A DNA stretch of 64,000 nt from Leifsonia xyli (GTDB lineage: Bacteria > Actinomycetota > Actinomycetes > Actinomycetales > Microbacteriaceae). The DNA is taken from positions 496,001-560,000 of the forward strand of contig QFQR01000002.1 in the NCBI GenBank assembly GCA_003243275.1, read 5' to 3'. Made by a program: the position numbers and the translations under genes. The notes beneath the pieces are model-generated. The model was not told where the DNA came from. It saw only the letters and a program-made list of their open reading frames with translations, and searched no databases. Each line of letters opens with the position of its first letter. The stretch's first letter is position 1. Below, piece after piece: positions 52,701-60,085 of this stretch.

Positions 52701-55408
52701 CGGTGCCCGACAGCATCTCGGTGCGCCCCGGACGGATCGCCCAGATCGACCTCACGGCGAACGATTCCGACCCGCAGGGCTCGCCCATCCGGGTCGCCCC
52801 CGAGCTGATCGACGTGCCGCCGGGGGTCGAGGCGAAGGTGGTCGACAAGAAGTACCTCGTGCTGAAGGCTCCCGCCGCAGAGGGGGCGTTCGCGCTGCGC
52901 TACACCCTGCTGAACGCGCTCGGCGGTTCGCAGAAGAGCTACGTGCAGGTGCAGGTGAGCAAGGATGCGCCGCTGCTGCCGCCGTCGGCGAGCGATCTGA
53001 CGCTCACGCTCAAGCAGATCGCCGGCAAGAAGTCGGTGACGGTCGACGTGTTCGACGGCTCGGCCTTCAACCCCTCGGGCAGCAACTCGGAGCTCGTCGT
53101 CTCGCTCGAAGGGCCGAACGCCAGCAGCGGGCAGCTCGTGCCCGATCAGCAGGGCAAGATCACGGTGACGCCCGGCGAGACCCGCCAGGCCATCGCCTAC
53201 CGGGTCACGAACGAGCAGGACGAGCTCTCGGCCACCGCATTCATCGTGGTGCCGGCGGCGGTCGACGACTCCTTCGACGACCCGCCGCGCATCGACCCGA
53301 ACCTTCCCGTGCAGTACGTGTCGATGAACGAGTCGCGCGAGTGGAAGCTCTCCGACATCCTGCAGGTGCCCTCGGGTCGCGAGGCGTGGATCCCGGATGC
53401 CACGAGTGTCAGCTCGATCCAGAGCGACCGCACCTCGAACTACGTCGACAAGGGCACCATCCGCTTCCAGGGCGCGCGTGACTACCGCGGCCCGGCATCC
53501 GTCACCTTCACGGTGACCGACGGGGCCTCGAAGGACGACCCGAAGGGCAACACGCAGACCCTCACCCTGCGGATCGTCGTCGGCGACCCCGAGTTCCGCG
53601 ACACACCGCCGACGTTCACGACACCGAACATCCAGCTCGAGGTCGGCGAGGAGGCGAGCCTCGACCTGCGGTCGGCGACCGGGCACCCGAACCCGCAGAT
53701 CCTGCAGGACGTCACCTACTCGGACGTCACGGGCCTCGGCGGCAAGATCACGGGCAGCCTCTCCGGCTCGACGTTGACGGTGACCACGCCGCGCAGCACC
53801 CCCAAGGGCACGAGCTTCACGCTCGGGGTGACGCTGCGCTGGGACAAGTTCACGGTGCCGGGCACCATCACCGTGACCGTCGTCGGTTCCACCCGCGCCC
53901 CCGCGCTCGCCGCGCCTGACAGCTACGAGACGCAGCGTGGCGACGGCGCCGTCATCGCGAGCCCGCTCATCAACGACTCGAACCCGTACGCCTCCACCGG
54001 GGAGCCGCTCACGATCGTCGGCACCGAGGTGCAGAACTCGGGCGAGCCGGCCGGGGTCACCTTCACCGACTCGACCGTCAGCATCACCCCGAGCCCCAGC
54101 CTGAAGGCGGGCACCATCGTGGTCGTCTACACGATCCAGGATGCGACGAAGGATCCGGACCGCGAGACGAAGGGCACCATCACGGTCGTCGTGAGCGACG
54201 TGCCCGACCAGCCGCAGAAGCCGACCGTGCCGAGTCAGGGCGACGAGAGAACCGTCGAGCTCGGCTTCCAGGCACCCGCGTCCAACGGCAAGGAGATCAC
54301 CTCCTACGAGGTGCGCTCGACGCCCGCCGTGACGATGCCGACGAACTGCACGCCGCCGTCGTGCGTCATCACGGGCCTCGACAACGGCACGAGCTACCAG
54401 TTCTCGGTGCGTGCCATCAACGTGCACGGGCCGGGTGCCTGGTCCGCCTGGTCGGATGCGGTGATCCCCTACGGCACCCCGCAGACGCCGTCGAATGTGG
54501 CGATCACGGTGTCGGATCAGTGGACCGGAACCGGCTCGAACGCGAACACCGGATCCCTGAGTGCCTCGTGGACGGCATCCGGTGCCAACGGCGGAACGGT
54601 GCGCTACGAGTGGCAGCTCTACCGGGGCGGCAGCGCGGTCTCGGGCAAGTCGGGCACGACGACGGTGACGAACACCGGAGCGATCACGGGACTCGACGCC
54701 GGCACCTACACGGTGCGGGTGACGGCCGTGAACTCGGGCAACAAGCGCAGCGCGGAGGCCGCCTCGACGCCCGGCACGATCACCCTTCAGTCGGTGCCGA
54801 CCGCGCCGAGCGGGCTCACCGCGAACACGCTCGACGGCGACGCGCCGAACGGGCGGATCAACTGGACCTGGAACGCGACGAGCGCGCCCACCGGCGGCAC
54901 GGCGAACCTCAGCTACGAGGTGAGCTTCAACGGCGGCGGCTGGCAGAACGTCGGAACAGCGCTCTCGTACGGCACCGCGGCCAACCTCGGCCAGGGCAGC
55001 TACTCGCTGAGCGTGCGCGCCGTGAACAAGTCGGGGGCCGGCGGCCAGGCAGGTCCGGTGAGCGCATCGATCGCGGCCGAGCCGCGGAACCCGTCGATCA
55101 ACATCGTCGGGACGAGTTCCACGACCTACACGTGCTCGAACGGCAACTTCGCGTGCAAGAGGGTCGCCGTGCAGTTCACCGACACGAGCGGCAACTACGC
55201 GATCTACATCGAGACGAGTGGCGGCACCTCGAGCAGCAACTCGGTCCCCGGATCCGGTGTGCGGCTCACCAACGGCCTTCAGGCATCGATGCCGGCCGGG
55301 TGGCAGATCCGCGTCGTCGCGACCGGCGGCCCCGACGGCACGCTCTACTCGCCGTGGCTCAACACCGCCCAATGGGACGACATGCGCATCAACCGCGCCA
55401 ACTACTGA
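49757..55408 (+). CDS. Giant membrane-anchored surface protein with tandem Ig/cadherin-like and FN3 domains
   Basis: A ~1883-aa type II membrane protein. A short basic cytoplasmic start (AEVWRTRRKT) precedes one transmembrane helix (IASAVVIALVAGGTLTVAAL). Next is a beta-propeller-like domain (~35-330; VFVVDPDNDRLESVDPATTS). About nine to ten Ig/cadherin-type repeats of ~95 residues follow, most starting PP-A-DD- and containing VLDNDTDPDGDVLVI-like turns likely to bind Ca2+. The C-terminus holds at least three fibronectin type III domains (~1490-1790) and a small Cys-containing domain (YTCSNGNFACKRV). No wall-anchor signal is seen. GTG 49757 is chosen for its AGGGGGC site; GTG 49727 is 10 codons upstream. 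Confidence 0.85.
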   Translation: MIAEVWRTRRKTIASAVVIALVAGGTLTVAALHPGFPVSDVDLTSRDVWVTNGERLLGGRLNKQIDELNASITTSSAATELLQQGDSVFVVDPDNDRLESVDPATTSITSSVDLPPDAEVSYGGDVIAVVAKGKLWALSAVGDLRLDVVSQPPLLDLGPEGKAVVTASGAIVAVSPTEKKLYRIPTLADVPIESAFPKIGAFELAAIGERVVALDTSTNELVLDDGTVRPLGEERALRLQLSGPASDSAVLATGSGLLRVNLGSGEVQTIDAELASPTSNADDVAAPANVAGCAHGAWAQAQRYLLACAGQDPASYDIDQPTAGARLEFRVNRDIVVLNNLDNGNVWLPAENMRLVDNWDDVIPPKVEETEEEGDEKSALQSFEDTLAERTDENRPPTAIDDEFGIREGRTTILSVLDNDTDPDGDVLVISDHSAIAETTGTLDYIDGRRALQFTPAPGYVGSVNFSYTVDDGRGGTATANVTARVVPDGTNQQPIELRKSAVSVEANQTIDYNVLANWRDPDGDELFLVGAAPLSGDLVRFTPDGVITFTHQTSELGEKEVQFQVTDSQGDPVTGTLTIDVKPAGSLTPVGTPDFASVFVGESVVIKPLENDLSPNGGVLAVTAIQDPGEGASATLDTDDNTVTFQASKAGIYYFTYNLTAGSAPSVGIIRVDVQDIPADLAIPPVAVKDTAYLRPDQPTVVSVLSNDVSPTGRILAVQSVTVPPEVQAKGVVVELLEATLVRVTSPQALTEQVSFTYTISDGLNSSSAGVTIVPVPALTKHQPPIAVDDLATVRAGDIVTVPVLKNDTHPDDSRMFLDDTLVTEPTAGIAFVSGDSVRFQAPTTPGQYTASYRVLDPYGESAAATVRFTVTPPDEKGDLAPRPVDVTARVLAGGSIRIDLPLDGIDPDGDSTYLLRTPTGATLGTIDDGGENWIRYTAAQSVSGTDEFDYQVYDAYGKTGTAKVRIAVIPPPGQLMNPNPVPDSISVRPGRIAQIDLTANDSDPQGSPIRVAPELIDVPPGVEAKVVDKKYLVLKAPAAEGAFALRYTLLNALGGSQKSYVQVQVSKDAPLLPPSASDLTLTLKQIAGKKSVTVDVFDGSAFNPSGSNSELVVSLEGPNASSGQLVPDQQGKITVTPGETRQAIAYRVTNEQDELSATAFIVVPAAVDDSFDDPPRIDPNLPVQYVSMNESREWKLSDILQVPSGREAWIPDATSVSSIQSDRTSNYVDKGTIRFQGARDYRGPASVTFTVTDGASKDDPKGNTQTLTLRIVVGDPEFRDTPPTFTTPNIQLEVGEEASLDLRSATGHPNPQILQDVTYSDVTGLGGKITGSLSGSTLTVTTPRSTPKGTSFTLGVTLRWDKFTVPGTITVTVVGSTRAPALAAPDSYETQRGDGAVIASPLINDSNPYASTGEPLTIVGTEVQNSGEPAGVTFTDSTVSITPSPSLKAGTIVVVYTIQDATKDPDRETKGTITVVVSDVPDQPQKPTVPSQGDERTVELGFQAPASNGKEITSYEVRSTPAVTMPTNCTPPSCVITGLDNGTSYQFSVRAINVHGPGAWSAWSDAVIPYGTPQTPSNVAITVSDQWTGTGSNANTGSLSASWTASGANGGTVRYEWQLYRGGSAVSGKSGTTTVTNTGAITGLDAGTYTVRVTAVNSGNKRSAEAASTPGTITLQSVPTAPSGLTANTLDGDAPNGRINWTWNATSAPTGGTANLSYEVSFNGGGWQNVGTALSYGTAANLGQGSYSLSVRAVNKSGAGGQAGPVSASIAAEPRNPSINIVGTSSTTYTCSNGNFACKRVAVQFTDTSGNYAIYIETSGGTSSSNSVPGSGVRLTNGLQASMPAGWQIRVVATGGPDGTLYSPWLNTAQWDDMRINRANY

Positions 55409-55434
55409 CATCCGGAATCCGAGGAAGAAGACAC

Positions 55435-56403
55435 ATGCCCGTCACCCAGGAACAGGCGACCTGGTTCGCCGATGCCTTCCAGAAGCTCGTCGCGAACGTC
55501 GACAAGGCGATCGTCGGCAAGGACCACGTCATCAAGCTCGTGCTCACGGCGCTGATCTCGGACGGCCACGTGCTGCTGGAGGACTACCCGGGAACCGGCA
55601 AGACGGTGCTCGCGAAGTCGCTCGCCAACACCCTCGACGGCACGACGAGCCGCATCCAGTTCACCCCCGACCTGCTTCCCTCGGACGTCACGGGCGTGCA
55701 GATCTACGACCAGGGCAAGGGGCGCTTCCAGTTCCACCCCGGTCCGATCTTCGCCTCCATCGTGCTCGCCGATGAGATCAACCGTGCGAGCCCGAAGACC
55801 CAGTCGGCGCTGCTCGAGGTCATGGAGGAGGGCGTCGTCACGATCGACGGCGAGGGCCACTCGGTGGGCGCCCCGTTCCTCGTGATCGCGACCCAGAACC
55901 CCGTCGAGCAGGCCGGAACCTACAAGCTCCCCGAGGCGCAGCTCGACCGCTTCCTCATCAAGACGAGCCTCGGCTACCCGGACGCGAAGACCGCGGTCGG
56001 ACTGCTCATGGACTCCTCGACGCGCGCCCGGGCGTCCCTCGTCTCGCCCATCATCAAGCCCGAGTCGATCGTCGCGATGGCGGCGCTCGCCTCCGAGGTG
56101 CACGTGGACGAGGCGGTCATGCAGTACCTCTCGGATATCGTGGATGCCACCCGGAAGCACCGCGACGTCGTGCTCGGGGTGAGCATGCGCGGCGCGATGG
56201 CGCTCGCCCGCGCCGTGAAGACCTGGGCGATCTCGCAGGGCCGCAGCTATGCGACCCCCGACGATGTGCGCGGTCTCGCGGTGCCGGTGCTCGCCCATCG
56301 CCTCGTGATCGACCCCGAGTCGGAGTTCGCGGGGGTCACGGCGGAAGACGTCGTCTCGCGCATCCTCGTCGACATCGAACCGCCCGCTTACCGAGCCGCC
56401 TGA
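55435..56403 (+). CDS. MoxR-family AAA+ ATPase
   Basis: A 322-aa MoxR chaperone-like ATPase: Walker A EDYPGTGKTVL, Walker B VLADEINRASPKTQSALL, sensor 1 IATQNPVEQAGTY, and an Arg-finger region LPEAQLDRFLI. MoxR proteins are usually encoded with DUF58 and transglutaminase-fold membrane proteins and help assemble or mature protein complexes. That exact order follows here, so the three probably work together. GAGGAAG is upstream of ATG 55435. Confidence 0.93.
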   Translation: MPVTQEQATWFADAFQKLVANVDKAIVGKDHVIKLVLTALISDGHVLLEDYPGTGKTVLAKSLANTLDGTTSRIQFTPDLLPSDVTGVQIYDQGKGRFQFHPGPIFASIVLADEINRASPKTQSALLEVMEEGVVTIDGEGHSVGAPFLVIATQNPVEQAGTYKLPEAQLDRFLIKTSLGYPDAKTAVGLLMDSSTRARASLVSPIIKPESIVAMAALASEVHVDEAVMQYLSDIVDATRKHRDVVLGVSMRGAMALARAVKTWAISQGRSYATPDDVRGLAVPVLAHRLVIDPESEFAGVTAEDVVSRILVDIEPPAYRAA

Positions 56404-56408
56404 CGGTC

Positions 56409-57695
56409 GTGACCGCCGCCCCGCTCGACACCGCCTCCGCCCTGCTGCGGCCGGCGGGGGTTCGCGCGCGCCGTGCGGCGCTGGGGATGCGCAACGTGCT
56501 GACCCCGATCGGGCGCCTCGTGTGGCGGGTGATCGGGCCGGTGCTGCGGGTCGTGACCCCTGTCGGCTGGGTCGTGCTGGGCCTCGGCGCGCTCGCCCTG
56601 GTGCTGAGCGCGGTGTACGGCTGGCAGGAGTTCACCTTCGTCGGCTTCGTGCTGCTCGCGGCGGTCGTGGCGTCGGCGTTCTTCCTCATCGGCCGTTCCA
56701 GCTACGGCGTGCTCATCGAGCTCAACCCGCGTCGCGTCGTCGTGGGGGAGCGGGCGATGGGGCGGATGGTCGTCAGCAACACGGGCGCGCGGCGGCTGCC
56801 GCCGACCCGGATGGAGTTGCCGGTCGGCAAGGGCGTCGCCGAGTTCCAGCTGCCCGGCATGGATCCGCGTCAGGAGGAGGAGGAGCTCTTCCAGGTGCCG
56901 ACGAACCGCCGGGCCGTGATCGTCGCCGGTCCCGCGGAGTCGATCCGCGGCGACCAGCTGGGCCTCCTGCGGCGCGCGGTGCGCTGGGCCGACCCGGTCG
57001 ACCTGTTCGTGCATCCGCGCACCGTGCGGCTGGCCTCCTCGGCTGCGGGCCTCGTGCGCGACCTCGAGGGGCAGGTCTCCTCCAAGATCACCAACAACGA
57101 CCTCGCCTTCCACGCGCTGCGTCCCTACGTGCCTGGCGACGACCGCCGTTACGTGCACTGGCGCACCTCGGCGCGCATCGGCCAGCTCATGGTGCGGCAG
57201 TTCCAGGAGACGCGTCGCTCGCAGATCGTCGTGATCGTGCCGACGGCGGCGCGCTACTACGCCGACGAGGAGGAGTTCGAGCTCGCGGTCTCGGCGGGTG
57301 CCTCGATCGCGGCCCAGGTGATCCGCGACGGAACCCAGCTGGATGTGGTGAGCGAGACGGGTGTCTGGCGCACGCGCACCGTCACCTCGATGCTCGACTC
57401 CTCGTCGCGGCTCGCCTTCGGCGAGTCGGCCGGCTTCGCGACGCTGCGCGAGCTGGTGCGCGAGCGCACCCGGCGCCTGCCCGCCCCCAGCGTCGTCGTG
57501 ACGGTGGGGGGTTCCGCGGTGACGCCAGGCGACATCCGATCGGTGCAGACGCTGTTCGGGCCAGACACGAGCCACCTCGGCGTCGTCGTCGAGCGCGACG
57601 CGCAGCCGCGGCTCGGCTCGGCGGGCGGCACGCTCCTGCTCACCCTCGGGCGCCTCGAAGACCTGCCCGCACTCTTCCAGGGGATCACCTCGTGA
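56409..57695 (+). CDS. DUF58 domain membrane protein
   Basis: A 428-aa protein with two N-terminal transmembrane helices (TPVGWVVLGLGALALVLSAV, then VGFVLLAAVVASAFFLI), then a beta domain, then the DUF58 signature (LRPYVPGDDRRYVHWRTSAR) and a vWA-like C-terminal part (QIVVIVPTA...). It partners MoxR in the MoxR-DUF58-transglutaminase module. The GTG is five bases after the moxR stop, and the stop overlaps the next GTG, so synthesis is coupled. Confidence 0.9.
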   Translation: MTAAPLDTASALLRPAGVRARRAALGMRNVLTPIGRLVWRVIGPVLRVVTPVGWVVLGLGALALVLSAVYGWQEFTFVGFVLLAAVVASAFFLIGRSSYGVLIELNPRRVVVGERAMGRMVVSNTGARRLPPTRMELPVGKGVAEFQLPGMDPRQEEEELFQVPTNRRAVIVAGPAESIRGDQLGLLRRAVRWADPVDLFVHPRTVRLASSAAGLVRDLEGQVSSKITNNDLAFHALRPYVPGDDRRYVHWRTSARIGQLMVRQFQETRRSQIVVIVPTAARYYADEEEFELAVSAGASIAAQVIRDGTQLDVVSETGVWRTRTVTSMLDSSSRLAFGESAGFATLRELVRERTRRLPAPSVVVTVGGSAVTPGDIRSVQTLFGPDTSHLGVVVERDAQPRLGSAGGTLLLTLGRLEDLPALFQGITS

Positions 57696-60085
57696 CCGCC
57701 GCAGCCCCGACCGCGACCCCGGCACCCCCCGCAGCGCCTCGCGCCGCGGGTGCGGGCCTCGCGCTTCCCAGCGGGCGCACCTGGGCCGACGTCGCCGTGC
57801 TGCTCACGCTCGCGACCCTCGGCGTGCTCGGCTTCACCCCCTCCTACGGCGGCTACAGCTTCCTGCTCGCGGGCCTCGGCGGTCTCGCGCTAGGGGCGGC
57901 GACCGGCATCCTCACGACGATGTTCCGTCTCGGCGGCCTGCTGACCTTCGCGGTCGCCGTCGTCGGCTACTTCCTGGTCGGGCCTGCGGTCGCGGTGCCG
58001 AGTCAGACCCTGTTCGGCGTCGTGCCGACCCTGCAGTCGTTCTCGAGCCTCGCGGTCGGCACCGTGTACGGCTGGGCCGATCTGCTCACGCTGTCGACCC
58101 CGGTGGGGGCGCCCGCCTACATCGCGGTCGTGCCGTATGCCGCGAGCTGGCTCGTGGCGCTCGTCTCCACGCTGCTCGCGACCCGGTGGCTCGCACGCAG
58201 ACCGCGCACGGCGTGGCGGTTCGCGGTCGCGCTCATCCCGGCGCTCGCGCTCTACCTCACGGGCATCCTGACCGGAACCGCCGAGGCCTACCAGGCGGGC
58301 ATCCGCGGTGTCGTCTTCGCGGTGCTCGTGCTCGTCTGGCTCGGCTGGCGACGCCCCGTGGGCGGGGTCGCGGCGAGCGCCGTCGCGCCGTTGCGCACGC
58401 GGAAGCTCATCGGCACGGCACTCGTCGTGCTCGTCGCGGTCGTCGTCGGCGGGGGAGTCGGATTCTGGGCCTCGCCCGCGAAGGATCAGCGCTTCGTGCT
58501 GCGCGACGAGATCGAGCCGCCCTTCGATCCGCTCGACTACCCGAGCCCGCTCGCCGGCTTCCGGCACTTCTCGAAGCAGGCGATCGACGACGACATGTTC
58601 ACCGTCACGGGCCTGCAGCCGGGTGACAAGATCCGGATGGCGACGCTCGACTCCTTCACCGGGAAGCTCTGGAACGTGACCGGCTCCCAGGCCTCGGTAG
58701 GCGGATCGGGTTCCTACGAGCTCGTGGGCCGCACCCTCCCGGCCGCCCCCCTCGTGACCGCGGTCCCGCATCCCGAGGTCGACGTGACGATCGACCAGTA
58801 CGCGGATGTCTGGGTGCCGGGCGTCGGCTACCCCCGCGACTTCCAGCTCACGGGCGGCCCGTCCGCCGCGCTCTCCGACGACCTCCGCTACAACGCCTCG
58901 ACCGGCAGCATGGTGCTCACCACGGGCCTCAAGGAGGGTGACCGCTACCGCATCGACGTCGTCACCCAGGAGGTGCCGTCGATCGAGGAGCTCGCCGACG
59001 TGCCGGTCGCGGCCGTCGAGCTGCCCCCCGTGCAGAGCGTTCCCGACTCGGTGGCGACGAAGGCGCAGGAGTGGGCGGGCACCGCGACCTCGCCCGCCGC
59101 GCAGCTCGAGGCGATCCGGCAGGCCTTCGTGACGCAGGGGTTCCTGAGCCACGGTCGCGCCTCCGACTCGGCCCCGTCGCGCGCCGGCCACGGCGCCGAC
59201 CGCATCGACGAGCTGCTCACGGGAACCCAGATGGTGGGCGACGAGGAGCAGTACGCCTCGGCCTTCGCCCTCATGGCGCGCAGCCTCGGCTTCCCCGCCC
59301 GCGTCGTGATGGGCTTCGCCCCCGAGGTTCCGGAGGGCGGCGGCACGGTGACGGTGACGGGCGACGACGTCACGGCCTGGGTCGAGGTCGCCTTCGACGG
59401 TGTCGGCTGGGTGCCGTTCGATCCGACCCCGGACGAGACCGACATCCCGCAGGACCAGGAGCCGAAGCCGCAGAGCGAGCCGCAGCCGCAGGTGCGGCAG
59501 CCGCCGCGCACCGAGAAGGAGCCCGAAGACCTGCTGACCCCGGTCGAGCTGGAGCAGCAGGAGGACAAGGAGAACGAGGCGCCGTTCGCGATCCCCGGCT
59601 GGGCGTGGGGTGCGGGGATCGGGCTGCTGTCGCTGCTCGTGATCGTGTTCCTGCCGCTGCTCATCATCGCGGGCGTCAAGGCGCGCCGGATGCGCAAGCG
59701 TCGCGCCGGCCCGATCGCCGACCAGGCGGCGGGCGCCTGGGAGGAGCTCGCCGACCGCTACTCGGAGCTCGGCTACACGGTGCCCCCGAAGCTGACCAGG
59801 TCGATGCTCGCGACGCGCCTCGAGGGGCAGTTCCCGGCGAGCGAGGAGCAGGCGCCGCCGCGGCTGCGGGTGCTCGCCGCCGACGCCGACGAGCTCGTGT
59901 TCTCGGGTCGTGAGGGCGAGAGCGCCGAGGCGGAGGCGGTGTGGAGCTCCGCACTGGGCGCCGTCGCGCTGGCCCGCGCGAGCGCCCCGTCCCGGGTGCG
60001 GCTGCTCAGCCGCTACCGCATCCGTTCGGCGCGCGATCTCGCCGCGCGTCTCACCACCACCGCACCGCGAAGGAGCGACCGCTGA
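57692..60085 (+). CDS. Transglutaminase-fold membrane protein lacking catalytic Cys and His
   Basis: A 797-aa protein with six or more N-terminal helices (~30-240), an extracellular domain with a transglutaminase-like core (~500-585), a Gln/Glu/Pro-rich stretch, another helix (~635-660) and a cytoplasmic tail. The core keeps the fold markers FALMARSLGFPARVVMGF and AWVEVAFDGVGWVPFDPTP. The catalytic Cys in GDCE is Glu518 (GDEEQY) and the catalytic His before AWVE is Thr561; the Asp577 position is kept. A thiol-protease or crosslinking reaction is therefore not expected. GTGA overlap with DUF58. Confidence 0.85.
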   Translation: MTAAAPTATPAPPAAPRAAGAGLALPSGRTWADVAVLLTLATLGVLGFTPSYGGYSFLLAGLGGLALGAATGILTTMFRLGGLLTFAVAVVGYFLVGPAVAVPSQTLFGVVPTLQSFSSLAVGTVYGWADLLTLSTPVGAPAYIAVVPYAASWLVALVSTLLATRWLARRPRTAWRFAVALIPALALYLTGILTGTAEAYQAGIRGVVFAVLVLVWLGWRRPVGGVAASAVAPLRTRKLIGTALVVLVAVVVGGGVGFWASPAKDQRFVLRDEIEPPFDPLDYPSPLAGFRHFSKQAIDDDMFTVTGLQPGDKIRMATLDSFTGKLWNVTGSQASVGGSGSYELVGRTLPAAPLVTAVPHPEVDVTIDQYADVWVPGVGYPRDFQLTGGPSAALSDDLRYNASTGSMVLTTGLKEGDRYRIDVVTQEVPSIEELADVPVAAVELPPVQSVPDSVATKAQEWAGTATSPAAQLEAIRQAFVTQGFLSHGRASDSAPSRAGHGADRIDELLTGTQMVGDEEQYASAFALMARSLGFPARVVMGFAPEVPEGGGTVTVTGDDVTAWVEVAFDGVGWVPFDPTPDETDIPQDQEPKPQSEPQPQVRQPPRTEKEPEDLLTPVELEQQEDKENEAPFAIPGWAWGAGIGLLSLLVIVFLPLLIIAGVKARRMRKRRAGPIADQAAGAWEELADRYSELGYTVPPKLTRSMLATRLEGQFPASEEQAPPRLRVLAADADELVFSGREGESAEAEAVWSSALGAVALARASAPSRVRLLSRYRIRSARDLAARLTTTAPRRSDR

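Noticed and set aside
49739..55411. A 1890-codon open frame antisense to the giant surface protein
   Set aside because: Arg/Val/His/Asp-rich, with no domain-like pattern and no signal peptide. It is the mirror of GC3-biased codons on the other strand, whose Ig/FN3 motifs are unmistakable.
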